A DNA stretch of 64,000 nt, from the NCBI GenBank assembly GCA_007115705.1, contig QXEO01000143.1, positions 738,072 through 802,071 of the forward strand, written 5' to 3'. The position numbers were made by a program, and so were the translations under genes. The DNA comes from Dactylis glomerata (taxonomy: Eukaryota; Streptophyta; Magnoliopsida; Poales; Poaceae). A model generated the notes under the pieces. The model saw only the letters and a program-made list of their open reading frames with translations, made no database searches and was not told the origin of the DNA. Shown here piece after piece: positions 10,981 to 21,959 of the stretch; position 1 is the stretch's first letter; each line of letters starts with the position of its first letter.

Positions 10981-11675
10981 CAAGATCTCTTGGAACCTCA
11001 CTTCAAATGGAGAATACTCAGCTAGTTCTGCCTATTTCATGCAATTCTATGGCAGGATCAGAGAACCTCACCATGACCAGGTCTGGAGAGTTCGTGCTGA
11101 AGGAAATGTAAAATTCTTCATGTGGCTGCTTCTTCAGAATAGAATTGGACAGCTGAATGACTGAGAGCAAGGAACCTGCCTCATGACGATCATTGTTGCT
11201 TGTGTGATCAGGAATTTGAAACAACAGCGCACCTGGCACTAACCTGCTCCTTTGCGACCCAAGTTAGGGATTTTTTCAGAGACCAAAGCCCGAGGGCTGT
11301 TATGATGGCTGCACGCTCTACGACTATTGCAGCATGGTGGAAGAAACTGAGAAGAGGGAAGAAAGACGACCGGTGGAAAAGTGACATTTCCCTGTCAGTT
11401 TACATCATCTGGCATGTTTGGAAAGAGCGAGGGCGACACATCTTTCAGCAGACTTCCTTGTCTCCGTTGGGAGTAGCGGGCCTGATCAAGGCTGACTTAG
11501 AGTTACTAACGCTGGCAAGAGGCAGCCCTTGATCACGTAAATAGTGTAATTACGGTGTTCCAGTGGTTACGTTTCTTTCTTTGGTCTGCCTTAGGGCAAG
11601 TGTAACTCTACGTGTAAAAGTTGGGTTTTCCCCCTGGTATAATGCAACATCTCTCTACTTTTGTTGTCGATTCCA
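10977..11675 (+). mobile_element. LINE 3' fragment with zf-RVT domain, unit 2
   Basis: Same composition as 8118-8815. The open part is 11200-11532 (110 codons) with the CDQEFETTAHLALTC cysteine motif. It differs from unit 1 at only a few positions in the frame (for example R to H near the end), which shows the unit was duplicated after the CACTA-LINE fusion formed. Confidence 0.75.
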
Positions 11676-12149
11676 TTAAGCCAATTTTGAAACATATTTA
11701 GGACATTGGTTGGTGGAGAAAAGATTTGATACCGTACACATTATGTGTCATTAAAGATGAAAAAATAAGAGACAAAAATGCTCAATGATCTCCTTTGTGT
11801 CATAAACACAACTACTACTACACCCAACCATTTTCTCTTAGCGTTGTTGTCTTCAATCCGTAGAACTTTTCTATCGAGGAACCACGTAATCTTTATCTTA
11901 ATTAATATTTCTAATTTCCATAAATATGTATAATGTAATCTTGTATGTACATTAATGAGGTTGATATACAAAGATTCCACCAAAAAGGTCCCCAAGGAAG
12001 TGTGCTTCTAAATAAACCTGCCTGGCTCATCCGATAAATGTACCATTATTAGGCGTTGACATAAGTTCTACCACCAAGTCCTCTTGTTACCGGTTAAAGA
12101 ACTGTGTAACCAATGTTTAGTGGTCCACCAGTGATTTATAAAGTTTGCA
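11676..12149. other. Unassigned AT-rich segment of unit 2
   Basis: Counterpart of 8816-9289, with small differences. No gene seen. Confidence 0.6.
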
Positions 12150-12784
12150 CAAAGTATGTTTGAAAATATTTCCAAAATGATTTATAAGGATTATTTTTAA
12201 AAACCTATTCCCATCTTGGATTATGCGAAATAGGCCTTTTGGCCAAAATTTATAAAGTTAGATGAAGGTGTGTTTTATCTTGAAAACTTGTTCCTTACTG
12301 ATTTAAATAGTTGTTTTGAATTTTAGAAAACTTTAGAAACTGGTTTGATCTCATTTGGAGCTAAATTGCAAAAGGTATGAATTAAATAGCAAAAAAAGGA
12401 AAAAAAGGAGAAACAGAAAAAAAGTAAAGAAAGGCCGCGGGACCGAATTCGGTCTAGTCCTAGATCCGACCCATGGCCCACCGGGGTGATTTTCCCCTTT
12501 CTCTTCTCTCCCACTGACTGCCCGGTCCCACATGTCGGTCCTCTTCCTCCTTCGGCCGGGAGTCCCGGATGAACACGGGTTTCTCCCTAGCCACTCGATC
12601 TCCGAATTCCGCGTTGAACCCTAATTCCCACGCCAAGCCATGCCCGCCTATTAAACCCCCTCGACATCCTCTCCTTTTCCCCTCTTTCAATTTCTTCAAA
12701 GAGCCGCCAGGCTGTGTGGTTTTGCTCGTTGGAGTCTGCCGCACCGCCGCCGTAAATTCGTCGATTCCGACTTAACTTTAGTCC
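12150..12784 (+). repeat. Fragment of an LTR related to that of element E, unit 2
   Basis: Counterpart of 9290-9925 with scattered substitutions. It includes the GC-rich promoter-like block and the TATA-like ctattaaac near 12648. Confidence 0.55.
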
Positions 12785-12819
12785 CGGTTATACGGTGAGC
12801 GGTCCGCATGTGCACCCCC

Positions 12820-12856
12820 CTTTAGTCCCGGTTTGTGTCTTAAACCGGGACTAAAG
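12820..12856. repeat. TTTAGTCCCGG foldback, unit 3
   Basis: ctttagtcccggttt and its reverse complement around the loop, with one arm-base change (tgtcttaaacc) compared with the hairpin at 9961-9999. Confidence 0.75.
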
Positions 12857-13169
12857 GATTCTGCCTATATATATGGTCGCACCCCTCTCCCCTCTCCCTT
12901 GATTTTTTCTTGGATAGAGGAGTGTGGGTTTGTGCTAGTTTTGTATTTTATTCCTATGCACTAGAGGTGTTTGTTGAAATGTGTGTTAGAGCGATGCCAC
13001 TTAAATTCACCGAACACAACTACGATATGAGGTGCCCGAGCCACGCTTAAGCCTCTTCCTCTTTATTTCCACTTGTTCTAAAAGGTTAGCAAGTATATTT
13101 TCTTGTTTAGACCGTACGGTACTAATTTTAGGATCGTGATTGCGTTTGATATACTGTTGTATGACACAG

Positions 13170-13838
13170 ATGAGCCATCCATGGATGTACGGTGATCGAC
13201 GCACAACCGCTTACAGAGAAGGCGTGCATTCTTTTCGAGATGCGGCCGAGGCGAACAAGCATGGTGGTGACTTTATGTTTTGTCCATGTGTTGAATGTCG
13301 GAATGAGAAGGATCACACTTCCTCAAGAGTCATTCAGAGCCACCTGCTTCGGTCCGGTTTTATGTCTGGCTATAATGTTTGGACCAAGCACGGAGAAAGA
13401 GGGGTTATGATGGAAGACGACGATGAAGAAGAGAACAATGATGACAACTACCGATCTATGTTCCCTGAGTATGCTGATACCGCAATGGAAGACAATGAAG
13501 AAGAAGGTCAGGGTGAAGAACGGGCACCAGATGAGCTCGCTGATGATCTTGGCCGGGTCATTTCTGATGCACGGCAAGGCTGCGACACAGAAAAGGAGAG
13601 GTTGCAGTTCGGTCAGATGTTACAGGACCACAACAAATTGTTGTACCCAACTTGTGAAGATGGCCAGAAGAAGCTGGATAGCACACTGGAATTGCTGAAG
13701 TGGAAGGCAGAGACTGGTGTGACTGACTCGTCATTTGAAAATTTGCTGGTACTGATGAAGAAGATGCTTCCAAGAAAGAACGAATTGCCCGCTAGCACGT
13801 ACGAAGCAAAGAAGCTTGTCTGCCCTCTAGGACAGTGA
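13170..13838 (+). pseudogene. CACTA transposase N-terminal exon, unit 3
   Basis: A 222-codon frame almost identical to 10312-10980 with a handful of amino-acid changes (for example S to G after GFMS, and I to M near the QDHNK segment). It has the same Transpos_assoc cysteine motif, acidic linker and termination at the LINE fusion after CPLG. It is truncated, with no catalytic domain. Confidence 0.8.
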
Positions 13839-14119
13839 CAAGATCTCTTGGAACCTCACTTCAAATGGAGAATACTCAGCTAGTTCTGCCTATTTCGTGC
13901 AATTCTATGGCAGGATCAGAGAACCTCACCTTGACCAGGTCTGGAGAGTTCGTGCTGAAGGAAATGTAAAATTCTTCATGTGGCTGCTTCTTCAGGATAG
14001 GAATTGGACAGCTGAATGACTGAGAGCAAGGAACCTGCCTCATGACGATCATTGTTGCTTGTGTGATCAGGAATTTGAAACAACAGCGCAACTGGCACTA
14101 ACCTGCTCCTTTGCGACCC
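13835..14119 (+). mobile_element. LINE zf-RVT fragment, unit 3, 5' part (before element A)
   Basis: Homologous to 8118-8402. It stops at gaccc (14115-14119), the TSD of element A, and resumes at 20614. The cysteine motif is therefore split from the rest of the frame. Confidence 0.75.
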
Positions 14120-15767
14120 TGATACGTCTCCAACGTATCTATAATTTTTGATGCTCCATGCTTGTTTTTACACCATTTGCCTACTGTTTCGTTACACTTC
14201 GTGGCACTTTTATGCATTTTTTGGAACTAACCTATTAACAAGTTGCCACAGTGCCAGTTCCCTGTTTTCTGCTGTTTTTGTGTTTCAGAAGTGATACACA
14301 GGAAATATTCTCGGAATTGGACGAAACAAGTTCCTGAAGTCTTATTTTCTCCGGAAGCTTCCAGAGATCCGAAGAGGAGACGGAGTGGGGCCACGAGGGG
14401 CCCTCACACCAGGGCGGCGCGGCCAGGCCCTAGGCCGCGCCCCCTATGTGTGAGACCCCCTCGGTCCACTCCTGACGATACCCCTTCGCCTATAAAGACC
14501 CCCCGACAAGAAAAACCTAAGTACCCGATCAATTTTCCAGAAGACATCGCGATACGCCGCCGCCGTCGACCCGAAGATCGGGAGGGTCCAGAAGCTCTTC
14601 TCGGCACCATGCCGGAGAGGGGATTCGCCACCGAAGGTCTTCTTCATCGCCATGCTTGCCTCCGGAGCGATGAGTGAGTAGTCTACCTTGGACTATGGGT
14701 CCATAGCAGTAGCTAGATGGTTGTCTTCTCCACCATGTGCTTCATGTTTAGATCTCATGAGCTGCCCTACATGATTGAGATCACCGTTATGTAATTCTAC
14801 ATGTTTGGTTTGTTGGGATCCGATAAATATTGGTGTTATGATTGAGTTGCTATACTGAAATATATCTTTTGTTATCTCTGTGTTGTTTATGATCTTGCAT
14901 GCTCTCCGTTGTTAGTAGCTATCTTGGCCGAGTAGTTGCTAGTGACTCCAAGAGGGGGTATTTATGCTCGATAGTGGGTTCATGCCTCTATTTAATCTGG
15001 GGAAGTGACAGAAACCTCTAAGGTTGTAGATGTGCTGTTGCTACTAGGGAGAAAACAACATTCATATGCTCAAGGGCACATGCTTTGTTTACATTACACA
15101 CTTTGCTTAATGCAATTATCTGTTGTTCGCAACTTAATACTTGGGGAGTTCTCGGATTGATTCGCCATAAGTGGATTATTAGTCATAGATGCAGTTGGAT
15201 GGCGGTCTATGTATTTTGTTGTAATGCCCAGAGTAAATCTCATAGTGATCTTCTTGACATATCACGTTTATCTTTATTCTATCAATTGCCCAACTGTAAT
15301 TTGTTTACCCAACATGTGTTATTTATCTTATGGAGAGACACCACTTGTGAACTGTGGACCCTGGTCCTATTTCCATCATATTGCTATCACCTATTTACTT
15401 TACTCGCACTGTTTACTTTACTCGCATACTTTTACTGTTTTCCACTCGATACGCTCATAACCTTTGTTTCAAGCAAACCGGTGAGATTGACAACCTCATC
15501 ACAAGTTGGGAACAAAGTACTTGGTTGTGTTGTGTGCAGGTTCCGCGTTGCAGCTAGTAAGCAAAGCTTGGACGAGACGCCATATATAAATTGTCCGAAG
15601 CTGTCGCAAACTAGTCCGCATCACCTTCAGTCGCATTGTCTGCTTTTTTCCTAAACGATAAACCTTGGTTTCTTAACTGAGGGAAAAACTTGCTGCTATA
15701 TTCATCACACCTTCCTCTTGGGGTTCCCAATGGGCCGGTTATTTACTTCATCAACTTGGCACCATCA
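14120..15767 (+). repeat. 5' LTR of element A
   Basis: It runs from TGATACG to CACCATCA, with TATA at 14491-14496. The first bases form the short inverted repeat GATACGT/ACGTATC around ctcca. It differs from its partner at 18967-20613 by scattered substitutions, so the insertion is not recent. Confidence 0.92.
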
Positions 15768-15778
15768 AGCAGTTTTTC

Positions 15779-15796
15779 TGGCGCCGTTGCCGGGGA
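15779..15796 (+). promoter_or_regulatory. Primer binding site, tRNA-Asp type (element A)
   Basis: tggcgccgttgccgggga lies 11 bases after the LTR end and is complementary to the tRNA-Asp 3' terminus. Confidence 0.85.
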
Positions 15797-15955
15797 AGAG
15801 TGGAAGACCTCTGCAAGGGGAGTTTTTCGCACGCACATCCTTTACTTTGTTATTGTTTTGCTTTACTTTATTTATTTTACCTGCATTGTTTTATATCAAA
15901 AACCCAAAAAAATTAGAATCCTTGGTAGTTGTTATTTCTTTACTTTTAGTTCATC

Positions 15956-16549
15956 ATGTTGTTCCCTAAGTACGTTCTGGAGGACCTCTTAGTAGGTAGT
16001 GGTTCTATTATTGGAAAAAGTAACATTGAGGAGTTCTTTAATCACATTAGTATGCATGAGGAAGTTGAGGAAAAATCTTTGGTTGAGCTAGCTCCTAGTA
16101 TTGAAGTTGCTTCTGCTTATTTGATTCACATGTTGGAAACTAGGTTTGCTAGTCTTAATCCTTTTACACAATACATGTTCCTTAAGCTTCATGAAATTGA
16201 AGATCCTGAAAAGAAAGGTTTTATTTTGGAAGCTTTGCGCTTAGAATTTAAAGATGTCGTTATTGAAGCTAGAAAAGTTCTTAAACGTTTTAATAAACTC
16301 GGTTTACCTATAAAGGTTATTAGTACAAACGATGAAGGAGCCAAAATATCTATACCTAGCAAGCTCCTGGGATTGTGTGAAGCTTTCGAAAATAATTTTG
16401 ACTGGATCTGTCCCCAAAATCTTTTTAGTGATTTGAGTGAACCAAAGCGTGATCACAAAGGGGCTTCTAAAACTTATGTGGATGAAATACAATGCCTTAT
16501 TGACAAAACTTCTGCAGTTGATCTTAATGCCCCTTCTGATGTTACTTGA
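15956..16549 (+). CDS. Conserved ~197-aa protein of unknown function in a non-autonomous Gypsy element (copy A)
   Basis: I do not recognise this protein. It is the only sizeable frame of the element and sits where gag begins in D, about 160 bases after the primer site. It starts MLFPKYVLEDL and has a central helical-looking region (residues ~55-110, with MLETRFASLNPF, FLKLHEIEDPEKK and LRLEFKDVVIEARKV). The C-terminal part contains FDWICPQNLF. No cysteine knuckle, protease motif, signal peptide or membrane segment is visible. An intact homologue is present in C (63186-63782) and a C-terminally different one in B (27887-28471). Being open in three diverged copies suggests past selection for a protein, perhaps a structural or packaging factor. 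That role is inference only. Confidence 0.75.
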   Translation: MLFPKYVLEDLLVGSGSIIGKSNIEEFFNHISMHEEVEEKSLVELAPSIEVASAYLIHMLETRFASLNPFTQYMFLKLHEIEDPEKKGFILEALRLEFKDVVIEARKVLKRFNKLGLPIKVISTNDEGAKISIPSKLLGLCEAFENNFDWICPQNLFSDLSEPKRDHKGASKTYVDEIQCLIDKTSAVDLNAPSDVT

Positions 16550-18951
16550 TTCACAATTTTCTGCGCCTAGCTCAAAGGCGTTAAAGAAAAGCACTCTTGG
16601 GAGATAACCCAATGTTTTATTTTCAGTACTTTTTCTTTTATTTGAGTCTTGGAAGTCATTACTACTGTAATGACTGCTCCTTATCTTTTTTATTTCATTG
16701 TTGTGCCAAGAGAAGCCTCTAATTCGAGTGAGGTAAAGAATTGGGGATGTTGCTGTCCTGAAACTGTTTTCGGTGCTGCACCGTAAAAATCAGGTCACCT
16801 TTCAAAACACTATATTTTTATTGCTTCATGCACTATGTGTTTTTCTTGGAGCGTCAGTTGTTTTAGTTTTCTTAGTCAGCTTAGTTTTGTTTGCTGCAAT
16901 AAATGGTTGGACCACAACAAATTTCCTTTGGAGGAGATGTACTCATTTTCATTTGCCAAGAACACTCAGTTTTTCACTCTTATCGTTCACCGAGTGTTCT
17001 TCTTTTTCCGCTACTGCTTTTGGTTTTTGTTTTCACCTTGATTTGCGTTCAGACCTTGTCATATCTTTTCATCAAGGTGTATTTTTTCCTCTGATCTTTA
17101 TTGGTTTTCATCAAAAGAGGTGTCTTTAAAAATTTCAAATGGTGTTTGAAAAGAGAAAAAGTTTTATGCAAAATAGTGGTACAAGAAGGAGCTTGTGTAG
17201 ACTGCGGCTTAGGCTTTTTCATGTCATGATTGATGTCTTTTTGATAGTATGCTTAGTGTTTTGCTGTAGCATGACTTGTCTCAAATAACTGAGATTGCTT
17301 AATGAGCCTTTGAAAAAAATCATGCGTTGTTTTTATTGTATGGAAGCATTATTTTAGTTTTCTCCTTGATGCTTTATTTGGGTTGAGTTGGCGCATGCTC
17401 ACACATGTTAAACTCTTACAAAGTCGCCAATAGCCTCTATGATCATTTAGTTTTTGACTTTTGATGCCATCTTATGCTTGTTTTAATGTCGCTTTGTCGC
17501 TTTGCATGATTATGGCCATTATTGCTCTCTTAGTTGGTCGCTCCCAGTCTTTTGCTAGCCCTCGCCTTGTACTGAGTATGAGCTCTACTCGTGCATCCAA
17601 CTCCTAAAAGCCAAAGTTTTCCAAAGTGTCCACCATACATACCTACTAGCAATTTGCTATTCTAAGTAAATTTGACTTGCTTTTATCTTCTCTTCAAATT
17701 AAACTCTTACCAGTGTTATGCGAAAATTGGTCAGTAAAGCTCTCACGAACCGGAAGGCACACTTTACTTTTTCCTTGTTCTTAAAATTTTGACATTGTGG
17801 TCTCTTATGTTGAGTTGTTATGCTTGCAAGTTGTAAGTTGGATTCTAGCCCATCCATGCTGTCATGGGGCAAGCTTTCAATATTGCACTTCTTATTTGAG
17901 TTGATATCGTGATCTTTTGTTTATGGATGCCCGCGGTGTGAAATGAGTTGGGAATCTTGTGGGGATCATGGAGTTTCTATATGTGTTAGGGAAACGTCGG
18001 GCCGCCAATCTAAGCCATGCATAATTCATGGTGGAAATTTGCAGCATACCCATGGTGAACATTCGACGACGCATCTCACAATAAAAAGCTAAACAAAAGG
18101 CAAATAAAAGAGATGTCGAGGTGTTCATTGTCTACTTGTCCTATCATTTTGGTGTGGGCTTGTTCCATGTCATCGGGCACGGAGGTACCCCATTGGCGGT
18201 TCTCGATGATACATATATACTTACAATGACAAGAGCCTTGCTTGGGACTCTAAGTAAAGTAGCATGAGGTTTGGGTACTCGTATTCACGGGACACGAGGT
18301 TTTCAACTTATGATTTGTCAAGCATATGCATCATAATTGTTCTCGCATTAACTTTAACCATTCAAGATGCTTATGATGGGGGCAATGAGAGCTCAAAGCC
18401 GGTAAGTAACATAATTTTTGAAGATCTATAAAACTTGCAATCACTGCTTCCCTCTGTGAAGGGTCTTTCTTTTACTTTTCTGTTGAGTCACCACCTTCTT
18501 TCTTTATGCACCATAAGAGAGCAAAGTTGTCATTCTTAGTGTAATATGCATTGTCCCAAAGTTCATTGATTGATTCATATTGTTGGTTTCACTTGTTCTT
18601 AAATTATTTGTTTCTAGTCCCCCTCTTAAACTTGAAGGTGTCCTATGCATTTATGTTTTGCTCTCCATGAAGGACAAGCTGAAAACCACTTGTATGTTTT
18701 TCCTTATGATTTGAACACACATTTGACTTTCATTGTTTTATTTTCATGATCTTTTGTTTGTGTTCATTTGCATGTTTACAACATGGTTGCTAAGTTCTTA
18801 TTGTCAAGATTATATCTTCATGCCCATGTTTTAAGTTCTTATGATCCCAGCTCACAAATGCTTACATATATGATCAAAATTGTGTAGGTGCATGTCACCT
18901 CAAAAATTATTCTTTTGTTATCACTTACCTACTCGAGGACGAGCAGGAGTT
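16550..18951 (+). other. 3' internal non-coding region of element A
   Basis: Homologous to 512-3428. It is shortened at about 16790, where gtaaaaatcaggtcacc joins two points that are about 520 bp apart in element B. The lost piece contained both internal AAGCTTGGGGATGC motifs. No gene seen. Confidence 0.8.
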
Positions 18952-18966
18952 AAGCTTGGGGATGCT
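18952..18966 (+). promoter_or_regulatory. Polypurine-tract-like primer of element A
   Basis: aagcttggggatgct directly precedes the 3' LTR. Confidence 0.65.
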
Positions 18967-20613
18967 TGATACGTCTCCAACGTATCTATAATTTTTGATG
19001 CTCCATGCTTGTTTTTACACCATTTGCCTACTGTTTCGTTACACTTCGTGGCACTTTCATGCATTTTCTGGAACTAACCTATTAACAAGTTGCCACAGTG
19101 CCAGTTCCCTATTTTCTGCTGTTTTTGTGTTTCAGAAGTGATACACAGGAAATATTCTCGGAATTAGACGAAATGAGTTCCTGAAGTCTTATTTTTCCCG
19201 GAAGCTTCCAGAGATCCAAAGAGGAGACGGAGTAGGGCCACGAGGGGCCCTCACACCAGGGCGGTGCGGCCAGGCCCTGGGCCGCGCCCCCTATGTGTGA
19301 GACCCTCTCGGTCCACTCCTGACGATGCCCCTTCGCCTATAAAGGCCCCCGACGAGAAAAACCTAAGTACCCAATCAATTTTTCAGAACACATCACGATA
19401 CGCCGCCGTCGTCGACCCGAAGATCGGGAGGGTCCAGAAGCTCTTCCCGGCACCCTGCCGGAGAGGGGAATCGCCACCAGAGGTCTTCATCATCGCCATG
19501 CTTGCCTCTGGAGCGATGAGTGAGTAGTCTACCTTGGACTATGGGTCCATAACAGTAGCTAGATGGTTGTCTTCTCCACCATGTGCTTTATGTTTAGATC
19601 TCATGATCTGCCCTACATGATTGAGATCACCGTTATGTAATTCTACATGTTTGGTTTGTTGGGATCCGATGAATATTGGTGTTATGATTGAGTTGCTATA
19701 CTGAAATATATCTTTTGTTATCTCTATGTTGTTTATGATCTTGCATGCTCTCCGTTGTTAGTAGCTATCTTGGCCGAGTAGTTGCTAATGACTCCAAGAG
19801 GGGGTATTTATACTCGATAGTGGGTTCATGCCTCTATTTAATCTGGGGGAGTGACAGAAACCTCTAAGGTTGTAGATGTGTTGTTGCTACTAGAGAGAAA
19901 ACAACATTCATATGCTCAAGGGCATATGCTTTGTTTACATTACACACTTTGCTTAATGCAATTATCTGTTGTTCGCAACTTAATACTTGTGGAGTTCTCG
20001 GATTGATTCGCCACAAGTGGATTATTAGTCATGGATGTAGTTGGATGTCGGTCTATGTATTTTGTTGTAATGCCCAGAGTAAATTTCATAGTGATCTTTT
20101 TGACATATCACGTTTATCTTTATTCTATCAATTGCCCAACTGTAATTTATTTACCCAGCATGTGTTATTTATCTTATGGAGAGACACCACTAGTGAACTA
20201 TGGACCCCGGTCCTATTTCCATCATATTGCTATCACCTGTTTACTTTACTCGCACTGTTTACTTTACTCGCCTACTTTTACTGTTTTCCACTCGATACGC
20301 TCATAACCTTTGTTTCAAGCAAACCGGTGAGATTGACAACCTCATCGCAAGTTGGGAACAAAGTACGTGGTTGTGTTGTGTGCAGGTTACGCGTTGCAGC
20401 TAGCAAGCAAAGCTTGGATGAGGCGCCATATATAAATTGTCCGAAGCTGTCGCAAACTAGTCCGCATCACCTTCAGTCGCATTGTCTGCTTTTCTCCTGA
20501 ACGATAAACCTTGGTTTCTTAACTGAGGGAAAAACTTGTTGCTATATTCATCACACCTTCCTCTTGGGGTTCCCAACGGGCCGGTTATTTACTTCATCAA
20601 CTTGGCACCATCA
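18967..20613 (+). repeat. 3' LTR of element A
   Basis: It runs from TGATACG to CACCATCA, with TATA at 19338-19343. It is followed by TSD gaccc at 20614-20618, beyond which the interrupted LINE frame resumes. Confidence 0.92.
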
Positions 20614-21040
20614 GACCCAAGTTAGGGATTTTTTCAGAGACCAAAGCCCGAGGGCTATTATGATGGCTGCACGCTCTATGACTATTGCAGCATGGTGGAA
20701 GAAACTGAGAAGAGGGAAGAAAGACGACCGGTGGAAAAGTGACATTTCCCTGTCAGTTTACATCATCTGGCATGTTTGGAAAGAGCGAGGGCGACACATC
20801 TTTCAGCAGACTTCCTTGTCTCCGTTGGGAGTAGCGGGGCTGATCAAGGCTGACTTAGAGTTACTAACGCTGGCAAGAGGCAGCCCTTGATCCTGTAAAT
20901 AGTGTAATTACGGTGTTCTAGTGGTTACGTTTCTTTCTTTGGTCTGCCTTAGGGCAAGTGTAACTCTACGTGTAAAAGTTGGGTTTCCCCCCTGCTACAA
21001 TGCAACATCTCTCTACTTTTGTTGTCGATTCCATTAAACC
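20614..21040 (+). mobile_element. LINE zf-RVT fragment, unit 3, 3' part (after element A)
   Basis: It resumes at gacccaagttaggg and carries the remaining ~90 codons of the fragment (to 20890) plus the LINE-like 3' end. An apparent 108-codon frame starting at 20564 is an artefact of fusing the LTR end to this fragment. Confidence 0.75.
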
Positions 21041-21944
21041 AATTTTGAAACATATTTAGGACATTGGTTGGTGGAGAAAAGATTTGATACCGTACACATT
21101 ATGTGTCATTAAAGATGAAAAAAATAAGAGACAAAAATGCTCAATGATCTCCTTTGTGTCATAAACACAACTACTACTACACCCAACCATTTTCTCTTAG
21201 TGTTGTTGTCTTCAATCCGTAGAACTTTTCTATCGAGGAACCACGTAATATTTATCTTAATTAATATTTCTAATTTCTATAAATATGTATAATGTAATCT
21301 TGTATGTACATTAATGAGGTTGATATACAAAGATTCCACCAAAAAGGTCCCCAAGGAAGTGTGCTTCTAAATAAACCTGTCTGGCTCATCCGATAAATGT
21401 ACCATTATTAGGCGTTGACATAAGTTCTACCACCAAGTCCTCTTGTTACCGGTTAAAGAACTGTGTAACCAATGTTTAGTGGTCTACGATGAAACATTAG
21501 TGATGTAAACATCTTCCCGTTACACAATGTTATATAATGATGGGTACGGCTGAGCAAGGGACGTAAATGTTTTCAAAAATATGATTTTCAAACCTTCTCC
21601 AATTCAGAAAACACCTACGTTAAAAATTCCTCTTTAACCCGCACAAGGCCCTTCCGAAATGGAGAATATGTAGGCTTTGCGTGGACTTGTGACAAAATAT
21701 TATCCTTTATTTAGGACGGCAAAATCTTATTCCGAAGTTACTTATTATGTTAGCTTTTTCCCAGGCCCTTTTCTATAAGTAGTTTAAACAACCAGTTGCT
21801 ATGTATACACTTGTTGTTGAGACCAAACACCTACATACCAACTACCAAGGCCTCCCTGATCATTAAATCATAATATTTTATTTTATTTTGTTAACTGATA
21901 CTTAGGTGAACATGATTTGTAGAAAGACGCTTTCTTACATGTTT
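21041..21944. other. End of unit 3 and unassigned flank
   Basis: Up to about 21482 this matches 8816-9289. From 'ggtctacgatgaaac' on it is unrelated to the other units. The remaining ~460 bp is AT-rich with no gene, terminal repeat or element boundary that I can see. Confidence 0.55.
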
Positions 21945-21959
21945 AGGTATTTCAACAAA

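Larger units (their letters stand above)
14120..20613 (+). mobile_element. Element A: complete non-autonomous Athila/Tat-like Gypsy element (6494 bp)
   Basis: This is a full element: a 1648-bp 5' LTR, tRNA-Asp primer site, leader, one 197-codon frame, 3' internal region, PPT and a 1647-bp 3' LTR. Perfect 5-bp target duplications gaccc flank it (14115-14119 and 20614-20618). The empty site is visible in units 1 and 2 (tttgcgacccaagttagg). It lacks gag, protease, RT and integrase. About 520 bp of the 3' internal region present in B (28711-29229) is missing here at about 16790, at an AAAAAT(C) microhomology. Confidence 0.93.
7835..21482 (+). repeat. Tandem array of a ~2.86-kb composite unit (CACTA + LINE + LTR pieces)
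   Basis: Homologous landmarks recur at a spacing of 2858-2859 bp (for example 7885/10744, 8341/11200 and 10282/13140). Unit boundaries set at the 'tatacggtgagcgg' landmark give a unit-1 tail at 7835-9925, unit 2 at 9926-12784, and unit 3 from 12785 with element A inserted. Unit 3 breaks off near 21482, about 660 bp short. The head of unit 1 is at about 43410-44178, on the far side of element D. Each unit holds a CACTA transposase N-terminal exon, a LINE 3' end fused to it, about 470 bp of unknown DNA and an LTR promoter fragment. Confidence 0.88.

Noticed and set aside
15085..15654. Frames of 115-189 codons inside Gypsy LTRs (MFTLHTLLN... / MAVYVFCC...), recurring at 4522, 6398, 19931, 27000, 39800, 56239 and 62483
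   Set aside because: They lie in the LTRs downstream of the promoter block, the overlapping versions are in different frames, and single indels shift them between copies. Their recurrence follows from LTR copy number.
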